DNA of 64,000 nt from an uncultured Paracoccaceae bacterium. GTDB lineage: Bacteria > Pseudomonadota > Alphaproteobacteria > Rhodobacterales > Rhodobacteraceae. A program made the position numbers and the translations under genes. The notes beneath the pieces are model-generated. The model was not told the DNA's origin, made no database searches, and was given only the letters and a program-made list of their open reading frames with translations. How positions within the stretch are numbered: position 1 is the stretch's first letter; each line of letters starts with the position of its first letter. The stretch lies in the NCBI GenBank assembly GCA_947489445.1, contig CANLDN010000001.1:372001-436000 (forward strand). The letters run 5' to 3'. Below, piece after piece: positions 49,388 through 57,620 of the stretch.

Positions 49388-49403
49388 TTTCGACATTCCG
49401 AAA
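49388..49403. promoter_or_regulatory. LysR-type operator candidate
   Basis: TTTCG (49388-49392), six bases, CGAAA (49399-49403), in the 82-base divergent space between the SDR and LysR genes. It fits the T-N11-A dyad type used by LysR regulators. Binding is inferred from position. Confidence 0.5.
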
Positions 49404-49425
49404 TGGATCATCAGGACTACATAAC

Positions 49426-50328
49426 ATGCCAAAATGGAATATGAGAAATCTGCACCTCTTGGTGACGTTCAAGGCCATCTTGGAGCGTGGAAGCATAGTC
49501 GCTGCCGGTCAGGATTTGGGGATAACCCAATCTGCCACCAGCAAACATCTTGCGCAGCTACGCGACTGGCTTGGCGACCCGCTTTTTGTGCGCACACCAA
49601 ATGGAATGCAGCCGACCCCCTTTGCCCAAAATATGGTGACCCGCGTTGACCGCATCTTGCGTGATGCCGACGCGCTGATGACGGCAGAGCCGTCAGTGCC
49701 TGCGGAGTTTTCCGGAACATTTGCCCTGAGCGCGACTGATGAGATTCTGCAACGCCTGTTAGAGCCACTGGCCAACAAACTTGCCGCTGATGCTCCAAAG
49801 GTGCGGTTGAACTGCCACCCCCTTGTGCCGGACTACTCCGCTCCGGCCCTTGAGCGCGGAGACGTCGATCTGGTCGTGGCCGTCAACTGGCATTCTCCAA
49901 CCCATCTCAAGCAGCGACGGGTCTTTAGCGATCAGTTTGTTTGTGTTGTGCGCGAAGATAATCCCCTTGCAAACAGATCAATAACGCCACAGGAATTTGC
50001 TGCCGCACCACATCTTCTTGTCGCGCCGATGGGGCATCGAGACGGTCAGGTCGACCACGCGCTGAGACGGCTAAACCTGCAACGCCGGGTGACCACCTCA
50101 ATCCCGCATTTTTCCCTGCTGGCACCAGGGTTGTTTGCTCGGGACACGATCGTCACCTTGCCGAGCAAAGTTGCGGAACAACTGGCCGAAGGCGCGCCAC
50201 TAGTTGTTTTGCCGGCGCCGCTGAAACTTGATCCAGTTGACTATTTTGCGCTTTGGCACGAGCGGTTCGATAAAGACCCTAAATTGCGGTGGTTTCGTCG
50301 AGAGGTCGCAGCGATCCTGTGTCGCTGA
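49426..50328 (+). CDS. LysR-family transcriptional regulator
   Basis: 300 residues. Winged helix-turn-helix 1-65 (F-K-A-I-L-E-R-G-S-I-V-A-A-G-Q-D-L-G-I-T-Q-S-A-T-S-K-H-L-A-Q-L-R, letter by letter) with the expected L-x-x-x-L-G-x-P-L-F-V-R (here D-W-L-G-D-P-L-F-V-R-T). Effector domain from about 90 with A-L-S-A-T-D-E and D-L-V-V-A-V-N. The ATG of M-P-K-W-N-M is chosen; the frame remains open for hundreds of bases upstream across the SDR gene but that is shadow coding. It probably controls the divergent SDR. Effector unknown. Confidence 0.92.
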   Translation: MPKWNMRNLHLLVTFKAILERGSIVAAGQDLGITQSATSKHLAQLRDWLGDPLFVRTPNGMQPTPFAQNMVTRVDRILRDADALMTAEPSVPAEFSGTFALSATDEILQRLLEPLANKLAADAPKVRLNCHPLVPDYSAPALERGDVDLVVAVNWHSPTHLKQRRVFSDQFVCVVREDNPLANRSITPQEFAAAPHLLVAPMGHRDGQVDHALRRLNLQRRVTTSIPHFSLLAPGLFARDTIVTLPSKVAEQLAEGAPLVVLPAPLKLDPVDYFALWHERFDKDPKLRWFRREVAAILCR

Positions 50329-50496
50329 CCCAACGACACACGTCATTTGACAAATTTGCCCCGCCCAAAGCGGCTGGTGTACGTTGGGCACCTGTCTTGG
50401 AACCGTCATGAAACAGCCTGACACAACCGGCGACCGGCATCCAACCTCAGATTAGAGCCCAATCTTCCGATTTTCTGCGGCGCAACGAAAGTCGAC

Positions 50497-51120
50497 TTAC
50501 GCACTAGACCACTGATCTTTCGCTTCGTCGATATACGCATCGAATGTGTCCGTGACCCACAAGCGCCCGTCTCGCGGTATCGGCCAGTCGGTCATCCGAC
50601 GTGGATACGCCAAATCAAGCGCTTTAGTTGACCATTCAAGATAGCCAAGGCGTTCCTCGGTGAAGCCTGCGGCTAAAAGTAATTCGAATATAAGCCTGAG
50701 GGTTTCGGGGTGCCCCAGCCGTCCATTTTGACGGTAAATCTTAAAAAGCGCCAAAAGTGCCCTTCCCAAGTGGGAAAAATTACTGAGCGGAAGGTTTGGC
50801 TCTTTGCTGAGTTCGAACTGGGCACTTGAAGTCAATAACTTGCAAGCATCTGAATGCACCTCTGATTGGACTGCGAAGCCGCAAGTTATCAGTGTACCGC
50901 TTGCCATTTGGTATGCGCGAAGATGACCATCCAAAAGCACCGCTCCAATGGGCACGAAGCCATTAGGTGGGAGCTTTACCTCCGCATAACGCTTTTCGAA
51001 GTCAACCTTATTCCTGACCGCATATAGGACCTGTGCATGATACCGACAGAGTTGGACCATCAGATCAGATTCAGGTTGGGTCCAGGTCTCTGGCAATATG
51101 AGTTTTTTCTCGTTCTCCAT
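50497..51120 (-). CDS. Hypothetical protein
   Basis: 207 residues, no signal peptide or membrane segment; mixed helices with an aromatic C-terminus (D-T-F-D-A-Y-I-D-E-A-K-D-Q-W-S-S-A). N-terminus M-E-N-E-K-K-L-I-L-P-E-T-W-T-Q-P-E-S-D. I do not recognise it. Composition is slightly AT-richer than the surrounding genes, and it stands alone between two gene-free stretches (50329-50496 and 51121-51388), suggesting acquired or strain-specific DNA. Confidence 0.5.
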   Translation of the reverse strand: MENEKKLILPETWTQPESDLMVQLCRYHAQVLYAVRNKVDFEKRYAEVKLPPNGFVPIGAVLLDGHLRAYQMASGTLITCGFAVQSEVHSDACKLLTSSAQFELSKEPNLPLSNFSHLGRALLALFKIYRQNGRLGHPETLRLIFELLLAAGFTEERLGYLEWSTKALDLAYPRRMTDWPIPRDGRLWVTDTFDAYIDEAKDQWSSA

Positions 51121-51388
51121 GTTAGGCGGATACCACCAAAACAGCAGACCTTAGAACCACCGATCCCACATCTCCGACCTCTGCTTGTCAGTAAAAAACT
51201 GTCCTTGTCCGGTACTTCATCATCAACACTCTATCTTTCTCAGAAGAATAAATTGTTGTGACCACCCGTTGAACCCCACCGCAGGGCGGACATTCACCCC
51301 AAAGCCTCGCTCAAGCTCCGTATGTTTCTTTGCGGTTTGCACTGCAGTGGCCATCGACTGAAACGATGCCCCTGCAGCGCGAAGGCGT

Positions 51389-51613
51389 TTAGGCTTGGCC
51401 GGTGAACTTCGCCAGCAGCTCGTCTATATCCAGACCAAGGCTATCCAGCATGGACAGATCAAAACCCTTCTCTTCGATAAAGGTCTTGGCCGCATCGATA
51501 TCTAAGCCCTCGAGCATTGACGCATCAACGCCCAGTTCTTCCAATTTCGCCCCAAGGTCAAAATCGCCGCCCATCATTCCGGCGGCCTGACCCAACATAT
51601 CACCTATTCCCAT
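51389..51613 (-). CDS. Small acidic helical protein
   Basis: 74 residues: M-G-I-G-D-M-L-G-Q-A-A-G-M-M-G-G-D-F-D-L and a run of E-L-G-V-D-A-S-M-L-E-G-L-D-I-D repeats: two similar halves (V-D-A-S-M-L-E-G-L-D-I-D-A-A and F-D-L-S-M-L-D-S-L-G-L-D-I-D). Strongly acidic, Met-rich, no cysteines. AAAGGAAAAGGTG upstream supports the ATG. 94 bases before ubiK on the same strand. Family not recognised. Confidence 0.55.
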   Translation of the reverse strand: MGIGDMLGQAAGMMGGDFDLGAKLEELGVDASMLEGLDIDAAKTFIEEKGFDLSMLDSLGLDIDELLAKFTGQA

Positions 51614-51707
51614 CACCTTTTCCTTTGCTACTGGTCCAACACAACCCTGCATTGACCAATCATGGAAAACAACGGGGAAAAATACGAAAGCCGACGCAGA
51701 ACGTAGC

Positions 51708-51956
51708 CTATTTCTTTTTCTTACCTTCCAGCGCCGCGATGCGGGCCGCCAGCACTTCGTTCTCTTCGCGCGCCTTTTGCGCCATGGCGCGCACCGCGTC
51801 GAATTCTTCGCGGGTGACCAGATCGCGGTCAGCCAGCCAGCGCTCCATCAGCGATGACATCGCGGTCTGTGCCTCATCCTTGGCCCCTTGGGCGACGCCC
51901 ATGGCGTTGGTCATCAACTGGCTCAGGTCGTCAAACATTTTGTTCTTGGTTTGCAT
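51708..51956 (-). CDS. ubiK: Ubiquinone biosynthesis accessory factor UbiK
   Basis: 82 residues of the BMFP (YqiC) family: K-M-F-D-D-L-S-Q-L-M-T-N-A-M-G-V-A-Q-G-A-K-D-E, then V-T-R-E-E-F-D-A-V-R-A-M-A-Q-K-A-R-E-E-N-E-V-L and a Lys-rich tail. Forms a trimer with an amphipathic helix that associates with membranes and the Ubi complex in E. coli. The ATG of M-Q-T-K-N-K is favoured by AGAAAACC context less strongly than by homologues; a start four codons upstream is also possible. Divergent from lgt. Confidence 0.82.
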   Translation of the reverse strand: MQTKNKMFDDLSQLMTNAMGVAQGAKDEAQTAMSSLMERWLADRDLVTREEFDAVRAMAQKAREENEVLAARIAALEGKKKK

Positions 51957-52061
51957 GGTTTTCTCCAATTCGCTTGTCTTTCTATATGGTCACAAGCAAA
52001 GCGTCGCACAACCCGACAAGGCTGGTTGACTTCGCCGCACCCGCGCGAAACACATGGCGGC

Positions 52062-52940
52062 ATGTTCGGCGCCATCCCATTTCCCAATATCTCGCCCGAG
52101 ATTTTTGCCATCGAAGTCTTCGGCTTCAATCTGGCACTGCGCTGGTATGCGCTGGCGTATATCGTGGGCATTGCCATCGGCTGGTTCATCATCAAATCCG
52201 CCTTGCGCCGTCCGCATCTGTGGCGCAATGGGCCACCGATGGAGGTGAGCCAACTCGAAGATTTGCTGACCTATATCGTCATCGGGGTGATCGGCGGCGG
52301 GCGACTGGGTTACGTGCTTTTTTACAAACCGGCTGATTTTCTTGCCGACCCCATCAGCATCATACGTATCTGGGAAGGTGGGTTATCCTTTCACGGTGGT
52401 TTCATCGGCGTCGTCCTTGCCGTCTATCTTTTCAGTCGGCGCAAGACTGTGCCTTTGCCCGACCTCGCCGACATCATCGCGGTTTCGGCCACCCCTTCCA
52501 TCCTACTTGTCCGTTGCGCCAATTTCATCAACGCAGAGCTTTGGGGGCGGCCCACAGATGCCCCTTGGGGCATCGTATTTCCGGGGATCGATGCACAGGC
52601 CTGTGCGACCGCAACGGAACCCTGCGTGCGCCACCCGTCCCAACTTTACGAGGCCGGGCTCGAAGGGTTGCTTCTGGGTGCCATCCTTTTCCTCCTTGCC
52701 TTCCGGTTCGGTGCACTGAAAAAGCCTTGGCTCTTGTCGGCGGTCTTCTTTCTTGGCTACGGCATTGCGCGCTTTATCGTTGAGTTTGTCCGCCAGCCCG
52801 ACGCGCAATTTGTGACGGCGGGCAATGAACTTGGCTTGCGCCTGCATATTGATGGCTACGGCCTGACGATGGGGCAATTGCTGAGCCTGCCGATGATCAT
52901 TGCCGGAATCACCGTGATCCTGATCGCCCGCCGCAGATGA
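52062..52940 (+). CDS. lgt: Prolipoprotein diacylglyceryl transferase
   Basis: 292 residues, seven predicted helices in the inner membrane. The Lgt signature is present as G-G-R-L-G-Y-V-L-F-Y near residue 85, F-H-G-G-F-I-G-V, R-C-A-N-F-I-N-A-E-L-W-G-R-P-T, and H-P-S-Q-L-Y-E-A. It transfers diacylglycerol from phosphatidylglycerol to lipobox cysteines such as those of the lipoproteins at 2876 and 3990. The ATG at M-F-G-A-I-P-F is chosen because the preceding open frame belongs to the opposite ubiK gene. Coupled to the MidA gene by ATGA. Confidence 0.95.
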   Translation: MFGAIPFPNISPEIFAIEVFGFNLALRWYALAYIVGIAIGWFIIKSALRRPHLWRNGPPMEVSQLEDLLTYIVIGVIGGGRLGYVLFYKPADFLADPISIIRIWEGGLSFHGGFIGVVLAVYLFSRRKTVPLPDLADIIAVSATPSILLVRCANFINAELWGRPTDAPWGIVFPGIDAQACATATEPCVRHPSQLYEAGLEGLLLGAILFLLAFRFGALKKPWLLSAVFFLGYGIARFIVEFVRQPDAQFVTAGNELGLRLHIDGYGLTMGQLLSLPMIIAGITVILIARRR

Positions 52941-53995
52941 CCGCCTTGGGTGATCTCCTGATCGCCCGCATCGCGCGGACCGGGCCGATCACACTGGCCG
53001 ATTACATGGCCGATTGCCTGATGCATCCCGAACACGGCTATTACGCCACCCGCGATCCGCTTGGGGTCAAAGGGGATTTCATCACCGCCCCCGAGATCAG
53101 CCAGATGTTCGGCGAACTGATCGGGCTGGCACTCGCCCAAAGCTGGCTGGACCAAGGTGCCCCCAATTCTATTGCCCTTGCTGAACTTGGTCCCGGACGT
53201 GGCACCCTGATGGCTGACGCGCTGCGCGCCACACGCGGGGTACCCGGCTTTCACCAAGCGCTCAGCGTCCATTTCATCGAAACATCACCCACGCTGCGCG
53301 ATCTGCAAGCCAAAGCTGTGCCTAACGCCCAATGGCATGATACGATTGACGGCCTTCCCGATGCCCCGCTCTTTGTAATCGCCAATGAATTCTTTGACGC
53401 GCTTCCGATCCGGCAATTCATCCGAAACGGGAATGGCTGGCGCGAACGCATGGTGGGGGTCACGGATAACAACCTGTCCTTTGGCCTGTCTGCACCTGCA
53501 CCGCTGGCGGCACTGGAAAAGCGGCTGACAGACACCAAAGATGGGGATTTGGTCGAACAATGCCCGGTCCTGCCCGGGATCATGCAGGTGCTGGGGCAAC
53601 GGATCGGCAACCACGGCGGGGCGGCACTCATTATCGATTATGGCGACTGGCAGTCGCTGGGCGACACACTGCAAGCACTGGCGCAACATGACGGTGTCGA
53701 CCCGCTGGAAAACCCCGGCATGGCTGATCTGACCGCCCATGTGGATTTCGCCGCCATCGCGGAAAACGCGCATCCTGCCAAATTCACCCGGCTGAGCACG
53801 CAAGGGGTGTTTCTGGAACGGCTTGGCATCACGGATCGGGCCCAGGCACTGGCACGCAACATGACCGGCGACGCGCTGCAATCGCACATCAAGGCACATC
53901 GGCGCTTGACCCACCCCTCCGAAATGGGCGACCTATTCAAGGTAATCGGTATCTATCCCTCATCGGCCACACCGCCCCCCGGATTGGAACCATGA
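52937..53995 (+). CDS. SAM-dependent methyltransferase MidA/NDUFAF7 family
   Basis: 352 residues. N-terminal P-I-T-L-A-D-Y-M-A-D-C-L-M-H-P-E-H-G-Y-Y, K-G-D-F-I-T-A-P-E-I-S-Q-M-F-G-E, then the SAM-binding A-E-L-G-P-G-R-G-T-L-M and I-A-N-E-F-F-D-A-L-P-I-R-Q-F. These identify DUF185, the family of mitochondrial NDUFAF7, which dimethylates an arginine of a complex I subunit. In bacteria a role in complex I is suggested, not proven. Overlaps lgt and pgeF at both ends (ATGA). Confidence 0.92.
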   Translation: MTALGDLLIARIARTGPITLADYMADCLMHPEHGYYATRDPLGVKGDFITAPEISQMFGELIGLALAQSWLDQGAPNSIALAELGPGRGTLMADALRATRGVPGFHQALSVHFIETSPTLRDLQAKAVPNAQWHDTIDGLPDAPLFVIANEFFDALPIRQFIRNGNGWRERMVGVTDNNLSFGLSAPAPLAALEKRLTDTKDGDLVEQCPVLPGIMQVLGQRIGNHGGAALIIDYGDWQSLGDTLQALAQHDGVDPLENPGMADLTAHVDFAAIAENAHPAKFTRLSTQGVFLERLGITDRAQALARNMTGDALQSHIKAHRRLTHPSEMGDLFKVIGIYPSSATPPPGLEP

Positions 53996-54747
53996 CGCTT
54001 GAAATCATCACCGACCCCGCCCTGCAAGGCACCACACACGGGTTTTTCACGCGCAAAGGCGGCGCGTCGTCAGGCGTGTTCGAAGGGCTGAATTGCGGCT
54101 ATGGCAGCTCTGACCAGCATGACGTTGTCACGATCAACCGAGCGCGGGTGGCGGATGCAATGCAGGTCCAAACCGACCGATTGATCGGTGTGCATCAGAT
54201 CCATTCGGCAGATGTCATGTCGGTGACAGGGCCATCGCACAGCGCGCCCAAGGCGGACGGGTTGGTCACGGCCACTGCAGGTTTGGCGCTTTCGGTGCTG
54301 ACGGCGGATTGCCAGCCGGTGCTTTTTGCGGATCGGCGTGCCGGGGTGATCGGTGCGGCCCATGCAGGCTGGAAGGGCGCGCTGAATGGCGTATTGGAGG
54401 CAACAATCAGCCAGATGGAAAAACTGGGGGCCGCGCGGGCCAACACCGCTGCGGTCATCGGGCCATCCATCAGCCAACGCAACTACGAGGTCGGACCCGA
54501 TTTTCGGGAAACATTTCTGGATATCGATCCCAGCTATGGACGCTTCTTTGTGCAGGGGCAAGATGACCGGTTCCACTTTGACCTGCCCGCCTTCGGGCTG
54601 TTTCGATTGCAGGATTTCGGGATCGGCACGGCAACATGGACACGACACTGCACCTATGCGGATCCAGCGCGGTTTTATAGCTATCGTCGGTCGGTACATC
54701 ACAAGGAAGCAGACTACGGTCGGCTGATCGCCAGTATCCGGCTCTAA
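53992..54747 (+). CDS. pgeF: PgeF/YfiH-type laccase-domain protein
   Basis: 251 residues. Metal-site and catalytic residues H71 (H-Q-I-H-S-A), C107 (T-A-D-C-Q-P-V-L) and H124 (G-A-A-H-A-G-W-K-G) are present. The family is described as peptidoglycan editing factor (removing wrong amino acids from the lipid II peptide) and as purine nucleoside phosphorylase/adenosine deaminase. Starts with ATGA overlap to midA. N-terminal H-G-F-F-T-R-K-G-G-x-S-S-G as expected. End of the lgt-midA-pgeF operon; a GCAATG/CATTGC hairpin lies after the stop without T-run. Confidence 0.93.
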   Translation: MTLEIITDPALQGTTHGFFTRKGGASSGVFEGLNCGYGSSDQHDVVTINRARVADAMQVQTDRLIGVHQIHSADVMSVTGPSHSAPKADGLVTATAGLALSVLTADCQPVLFADRRAGVIGAAHAGWKGALNGVLEATISQMEKLGAARANTAAVIGPSISQRNYEVGPDFRETFLDIDPSYGRFFVQGQDDRFHFDLPAFGLFRLQDFGIGTATWTRHCTYADPARFYSYRRSVHHKEADYGRLIASIRL

Positions 54748-54779
54748 ACGCGGCGGCAATGGGGCATTGCGGCGATGCG

Positions 54780-54880
54780 GGCACAATTCGTTAAATTTCA
54801 GTTCACACTCGCTATTCCGCGCATACAATAAAATATCTTATTTTTCAGTATAATAGCTCTTTATTGGCATAAATATGTAC
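54780..54880. promoter_or_regulatory. AT-rich promoter-like island
   Basis: In a GC-rich window this stretch is strongly AT-rich and contains TATAAT at 54849-54854. No good -35 lies 16-18 bases upstream. It is 105-205 bases before the 53-codon gene. A foreign or unusually strong promoter is possible. Confidence 0.35.
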
Positions 54881-54984
54881 GATCCTAATCTTTTCATTTC
54901 ACCGTCAAAGTCTCGCCAGTTTGATCCGTCAGGTTGTAATGAACGGGGCCCGAAAGGGTCAGGACGACAAAAAGAGGTGTCAAA

Positions 54985-55146
54985 ATGAAAAGCCGCTGGC
55001 AAAAATCTCTCGAAGCAGCCGTGGCCGCATATGACACACCCCTTCCCTGGGAACGTGGCGAAGCACGCAAATCCATGATCACACGCCGCAAAACCAAAAC
55101 AGAAGAAACAGGCAAGCGGCAAACCGTCGAAAGCCGCCGTGCCTAA
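54985..55146 (+). CDS. Small basic protein (53 residues)
   Basis: M-K-S-R-W-Q-K-S-L-E-A-A-V-A-A-Y-D-T-P-L-P-W-E-R-G-E-A-R and a Lys/Arg/Glu-rich tail (read one residue at a time). AAGAGGTG lies seven bases before the ATG. From memory, similar short proteins with L-P-W-x-R-G near the middle stand upstream of Hint-domain genes in other roseobacters, as here. Possible RNA- or DNA-binding by charge; function unknown. The AT-rich stretch at 54780-54880 with a perfect TATAAT (54849-54854) could carry its promoter. Confidence 0.6.
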   Translation: MKSRWQKSLEAAVAAYDTPLPWERGEARKSMITRRKTKTEETGKRQTVESRRA

Positions 55147-55363
55147 GATCTCTGATCACAATACAATTGCGAGCGACCCAAAGGCGCGGCGCGTGACCAT
55201 TCTGTGCAGGCTGTTTGATGGTCGAATGGTGGATGCAGCTGGCAGAAAATGGGCGGCGCCCAACACAAGCCCACGATATTGGCCGCAGGTTCAGGTCAAC
55301 GGCCAAATGATTGTGACCGGTTACGCGCGGCACGACAGCCATGCGCACAGCAACAACAACTCT

Positions 55364-55397
55364 CGTCAGACGGCCCCAATGGGGCCAACACCTGACG
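55364..55397. repeat. Nested hairpin before the Hint gene
   Basis: Outer arms CGTCAG (55364-55369) and CTGACG (55392-55397) enclose GGCCCC (55372-55377), AAT, GGGGCC (55381-55386). It lies 22 bases before the Hint-gene start and could terminate the small upstream gene or regulate translation. Confidence 0.5.
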
Positions 55398-55419
55398 TCA
55401 GAACCTTGTAGGCAGCTGC

Positions 55420-56205
55420 ATGGACCTGACGCAAACCAATGCGGATGCGCATTCCGCAAAGCCACCGGGCCGCACGGACAGGCACGCGGGTAATGGCGGG
55501 CGACCGCAGCGCAAAACCCATATGCGCAAATTCGAGGTCGCCTATCTAACGCCAGATCGTCAGATCGAAGAAATGACACGGCTCGCACCGGCGCTCCCCA
55601 CGTTCGAGGATGCATTTGGCGCGCTGGGCCATGGCGCACTTCTGCAAACCGAAAATGGACCTATGGCCGTCGAAGATCTTTTGCCCGGCGATAAAATACG
55701 TCTGGCGAATGGCGATTATGATACGTTGCTGTGGCGGGGCATGATGACAATCCACCCCGGCGATCAGGATATCAGCCCTGAAAACGCTACACTGACCCGG
55801 ATCACAGCCGATGCGCTGGGTCCATCGCGCCCGGCACCCGATCTGGTACTCGGGCCGACCGCTCGTATCCTGCACAAGGCCCAAGGTGTGCGCACGCTGA
55901 CCGGGCGTCGGTCAGCCTTTGTCCCGGTGTGCGACTTCATTGATGGCAATCAGTTTATCGAACTGCGCCCCGCGGCCACTGTGAATGTGTATCAACTGGG
56001 ATTTGCCGGCCACCAGTTGCTGTCTGTAAACGGGATCGACATCGAAAGCCTGCACCCCGGCACTGCCTTTGCGCTTGGGCTGCGTGGGGATATGCTGACG
56101 CAATATCTGTCGCTATTCCCGCATAAACGCGATCTTGAGGATTTCGGGATCATGAAATATCCGCGCCTGCGCCTGCGCGATCTGGATATCCTCGACGGCG
56201 GCTAG
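55420..56205 (+). CDS. Hint-like domain protein lacking the splicing cysteine
   Basis: 261 residues. From about residue 65 it has G-A-L-L-Q-T-E-N-G-P-M-A-V-E-D-L-L-P-G-D-K-I-R-L and D-T-L-L-W-R-G, then L-V-L-G-P-T-A-R-I-L and G-F-A-G-H-Q-L-L, as in the Hint (hedgehog/intein) type proteins of Rhodobacteraceae. The position of the nucleophilic Cys of the usual C-F-x-P-G-T start is G-H-G-A, so autoproteolysis should not occur. The first 34 residues are low in complexity, and the ATG at 55522 (M-R-K-F-E-V-A-Y) is an alternative start. Its end overlaps the end of the MATE gene by four bases. Confidence 0.7.
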   Translation: MDLTQTNADAHSAKPPGRTDRHAGNGGRPQRKTHMRKFEVAYLTPDRQIEEMTRLAPALPTFEDAFGALGHGALLQTENGPMAVEDLLPGDKIRLANGDYDTLLWRGMMTIHPGDQDISPENATLTRITADALGPSRPAPDLVLGPTARILHKAQGVRTLTGRRSAFVPVCDFIDGNQFIELRPAATVNVYQLGFAGHQLLSVNGIDIESLHPGTAFALGLRGDMLTQYLSLFPHKRDLEDFGIMKYPRLRLRDLDILDGG

Positions 56206-57566
56206 GCTTTCTTGACGCCAATACGCACCGACCGCCCCCAGAACCGCCACAGCAGCAGCACACAAGCAACCGCCAAGCCGACCACAAGGCCCAGCCACAG
56301 GCCCACACCGCCCATGTCAAAGGTGAATGCCAAAAGATAGCTGGCGGGCAACCCCACCACCCAATAACTGAACGTGGCCATATACATCGGCACGGTCGTG
56401 TCCTGCACGCCGCGCAGCAGGCCCAGCGCCATCACCTGCGCGCCATCCACCACCTGAAACAGCGCCGCAACCATCACCAACGATCCACCAATCAGCAGCA
56501 ATGTGGCCCGTTGCGGTTCGTCCGGATCAACAAACAGCGCAACAAGGGTTTCGGGCATCAACAGGAACACGGCAGAGGTCATGATCGCAAATACCGCAGA
56601 CATCGCAATCGCCGTGATCCCGCCGCGGCGCAACAAAGGCTCATCCCGGCGCCCCAAGGCGCGGCCAGCGCGCACAGTCGCGGCCTGTGAAAATCCGATA
56701 TGCACCATGAATGTCAGGCTGGCCAATTGAATGGCGATCCCATGCGCGGCAAGTTCGATCTCTCCGATCCAGCCCATCATCACGGCAGAGGCGCTGAACA
56801 GGCCCCCTTCGGCCAATGAAGTCAGCCCAATCGGCCAGCCCAACAGAAAGACACGCTTCATGATTTCGGTGTCACTGCGCCAGAAATTCTTGAACAGCTG
56901 AAACTGCGGTAGCTTGCGCAGCGTGTAGACCACAAGGATCAGCACAGTCACAATCGTCACCGAAAGCGATGCAATCGCAGCCCCCTGAATACCCAGTTCC
57001 GGCGCGCCCCAATTGCCAAAGATCAGGGCGTAATTGACGACGGCATTCATCAGCGCCGTGCCAATCGTGGCCCATAGAATAATCGCCGTCCGCTCCAACG
57101 CGGCCAGAAACGATTTCATCGTCATCACAATCAGCGCAGGGATCATCTGCCAGATCACGATCTGCAAATAAATATGGGCCAATGCGGCAACATCAGGGTC
57201 CTGCCCGATGGCAATCAATATCTGTTCGGCCCAGAAAAACGGGATCGTTACCGCCAACCCATACATAATCGACAGCCACAGCCCCATGCGGGTGACACGA
57301 CGGACCTGCACATCGTCATCATCCTCTGCTGCGGCGGCGGCAAGCGGGGTGACCGCCTGCGCAAACCCTGCGCCCACAATGAAAATGACAAAGAACATCG
57401 TGCCCGCAATGGTCGATGCTGCCAGTGCCGTCACATCGTACCAGCCCAGCATGATTGTATCCGTGATATGGATCGCAAACTGCGCCAGATTGCTCAGGAT
57501 CAGCGGCATCCCCAGCTTCCAGATGGCGCGGGCATGATCAGGATATGTTTGCACGGGCATTTGCAT
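56202..57566 (-). CDS. MATE-family efflux transporter
   Basis: About 454 residues, 12 predicted helices in two similar halves. N-terminal block L-G-M-P-L-I-L-S-N-L-A-Q-F-A-I-H-I-T-D-T-I-M-L-G and A-G-F-A-Q-A-V-T-P-L-A-A-A, then in the second half L-G-W-P-I-G-L-T-S-L-A-E-G-G-L-F and the S-Q-A-A-T-V-R-A-G-R-A-L-G-R. Acidic loop with E-D-D-D-D-V after helix 2. Sodium- or proton-driven export of cationic compounds is expected; substrate unknown. The longer frame beginning 14 codons upstream, and an ATG two codons downstream, are alternatives. Converges on the Hint gene. Confidence 0.9.
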   Translation of the reverse strand: MQMPVQTYPDHARAIWKLGMPLILSNLAQFAIHITDTIMLGWYDVTALAASTIAGTMFFVIFIVGAGFAQAVTPLAAAAAEDDDDVQVRRVTRMGLWLSIMYGLAVTIPFFWAEQILIAIGQDPDVAALAHIYLQIVIWQMIPALIVMTMKSFLAALERTAIILWATIGTALMNAVVNYALIFGNWGAPELGIQGAAIASLSVTIVTVLILVVYTLRKLPQFQLFKNFWRSDTEIMKRVFLLGWPIGLTSLAEGGLFSASAVMMGWIGEIELAAHGIAIQLASLTFMVHIGFSQAATVRAGRALGRRDEPLLRRGGITAIAMSAVFAIMTSAVFLLMPETLVALFVDPDEPQRATLLLIGGSLVMVAALFQVVDGAQVMALGLLRGVQDTTVPMYMATFSYWVVGLPASYLLAFTFDMGGVGLWLGLVVGLAVACVLLLWRFWGRSVRIGVKKA

Positions 57567-57620
57567 GACGACAGGCTTAGGCCCCTTGCCTACCCCCGTA
57601 AAGCGCAATTGCCCCGCATG

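Noticed and set aside
55139..55411. 90-codon frame starting with GTG within the end of the small basic protein gene
   Set aside because: No ribosome site, ends in a palindrome region, no family features.
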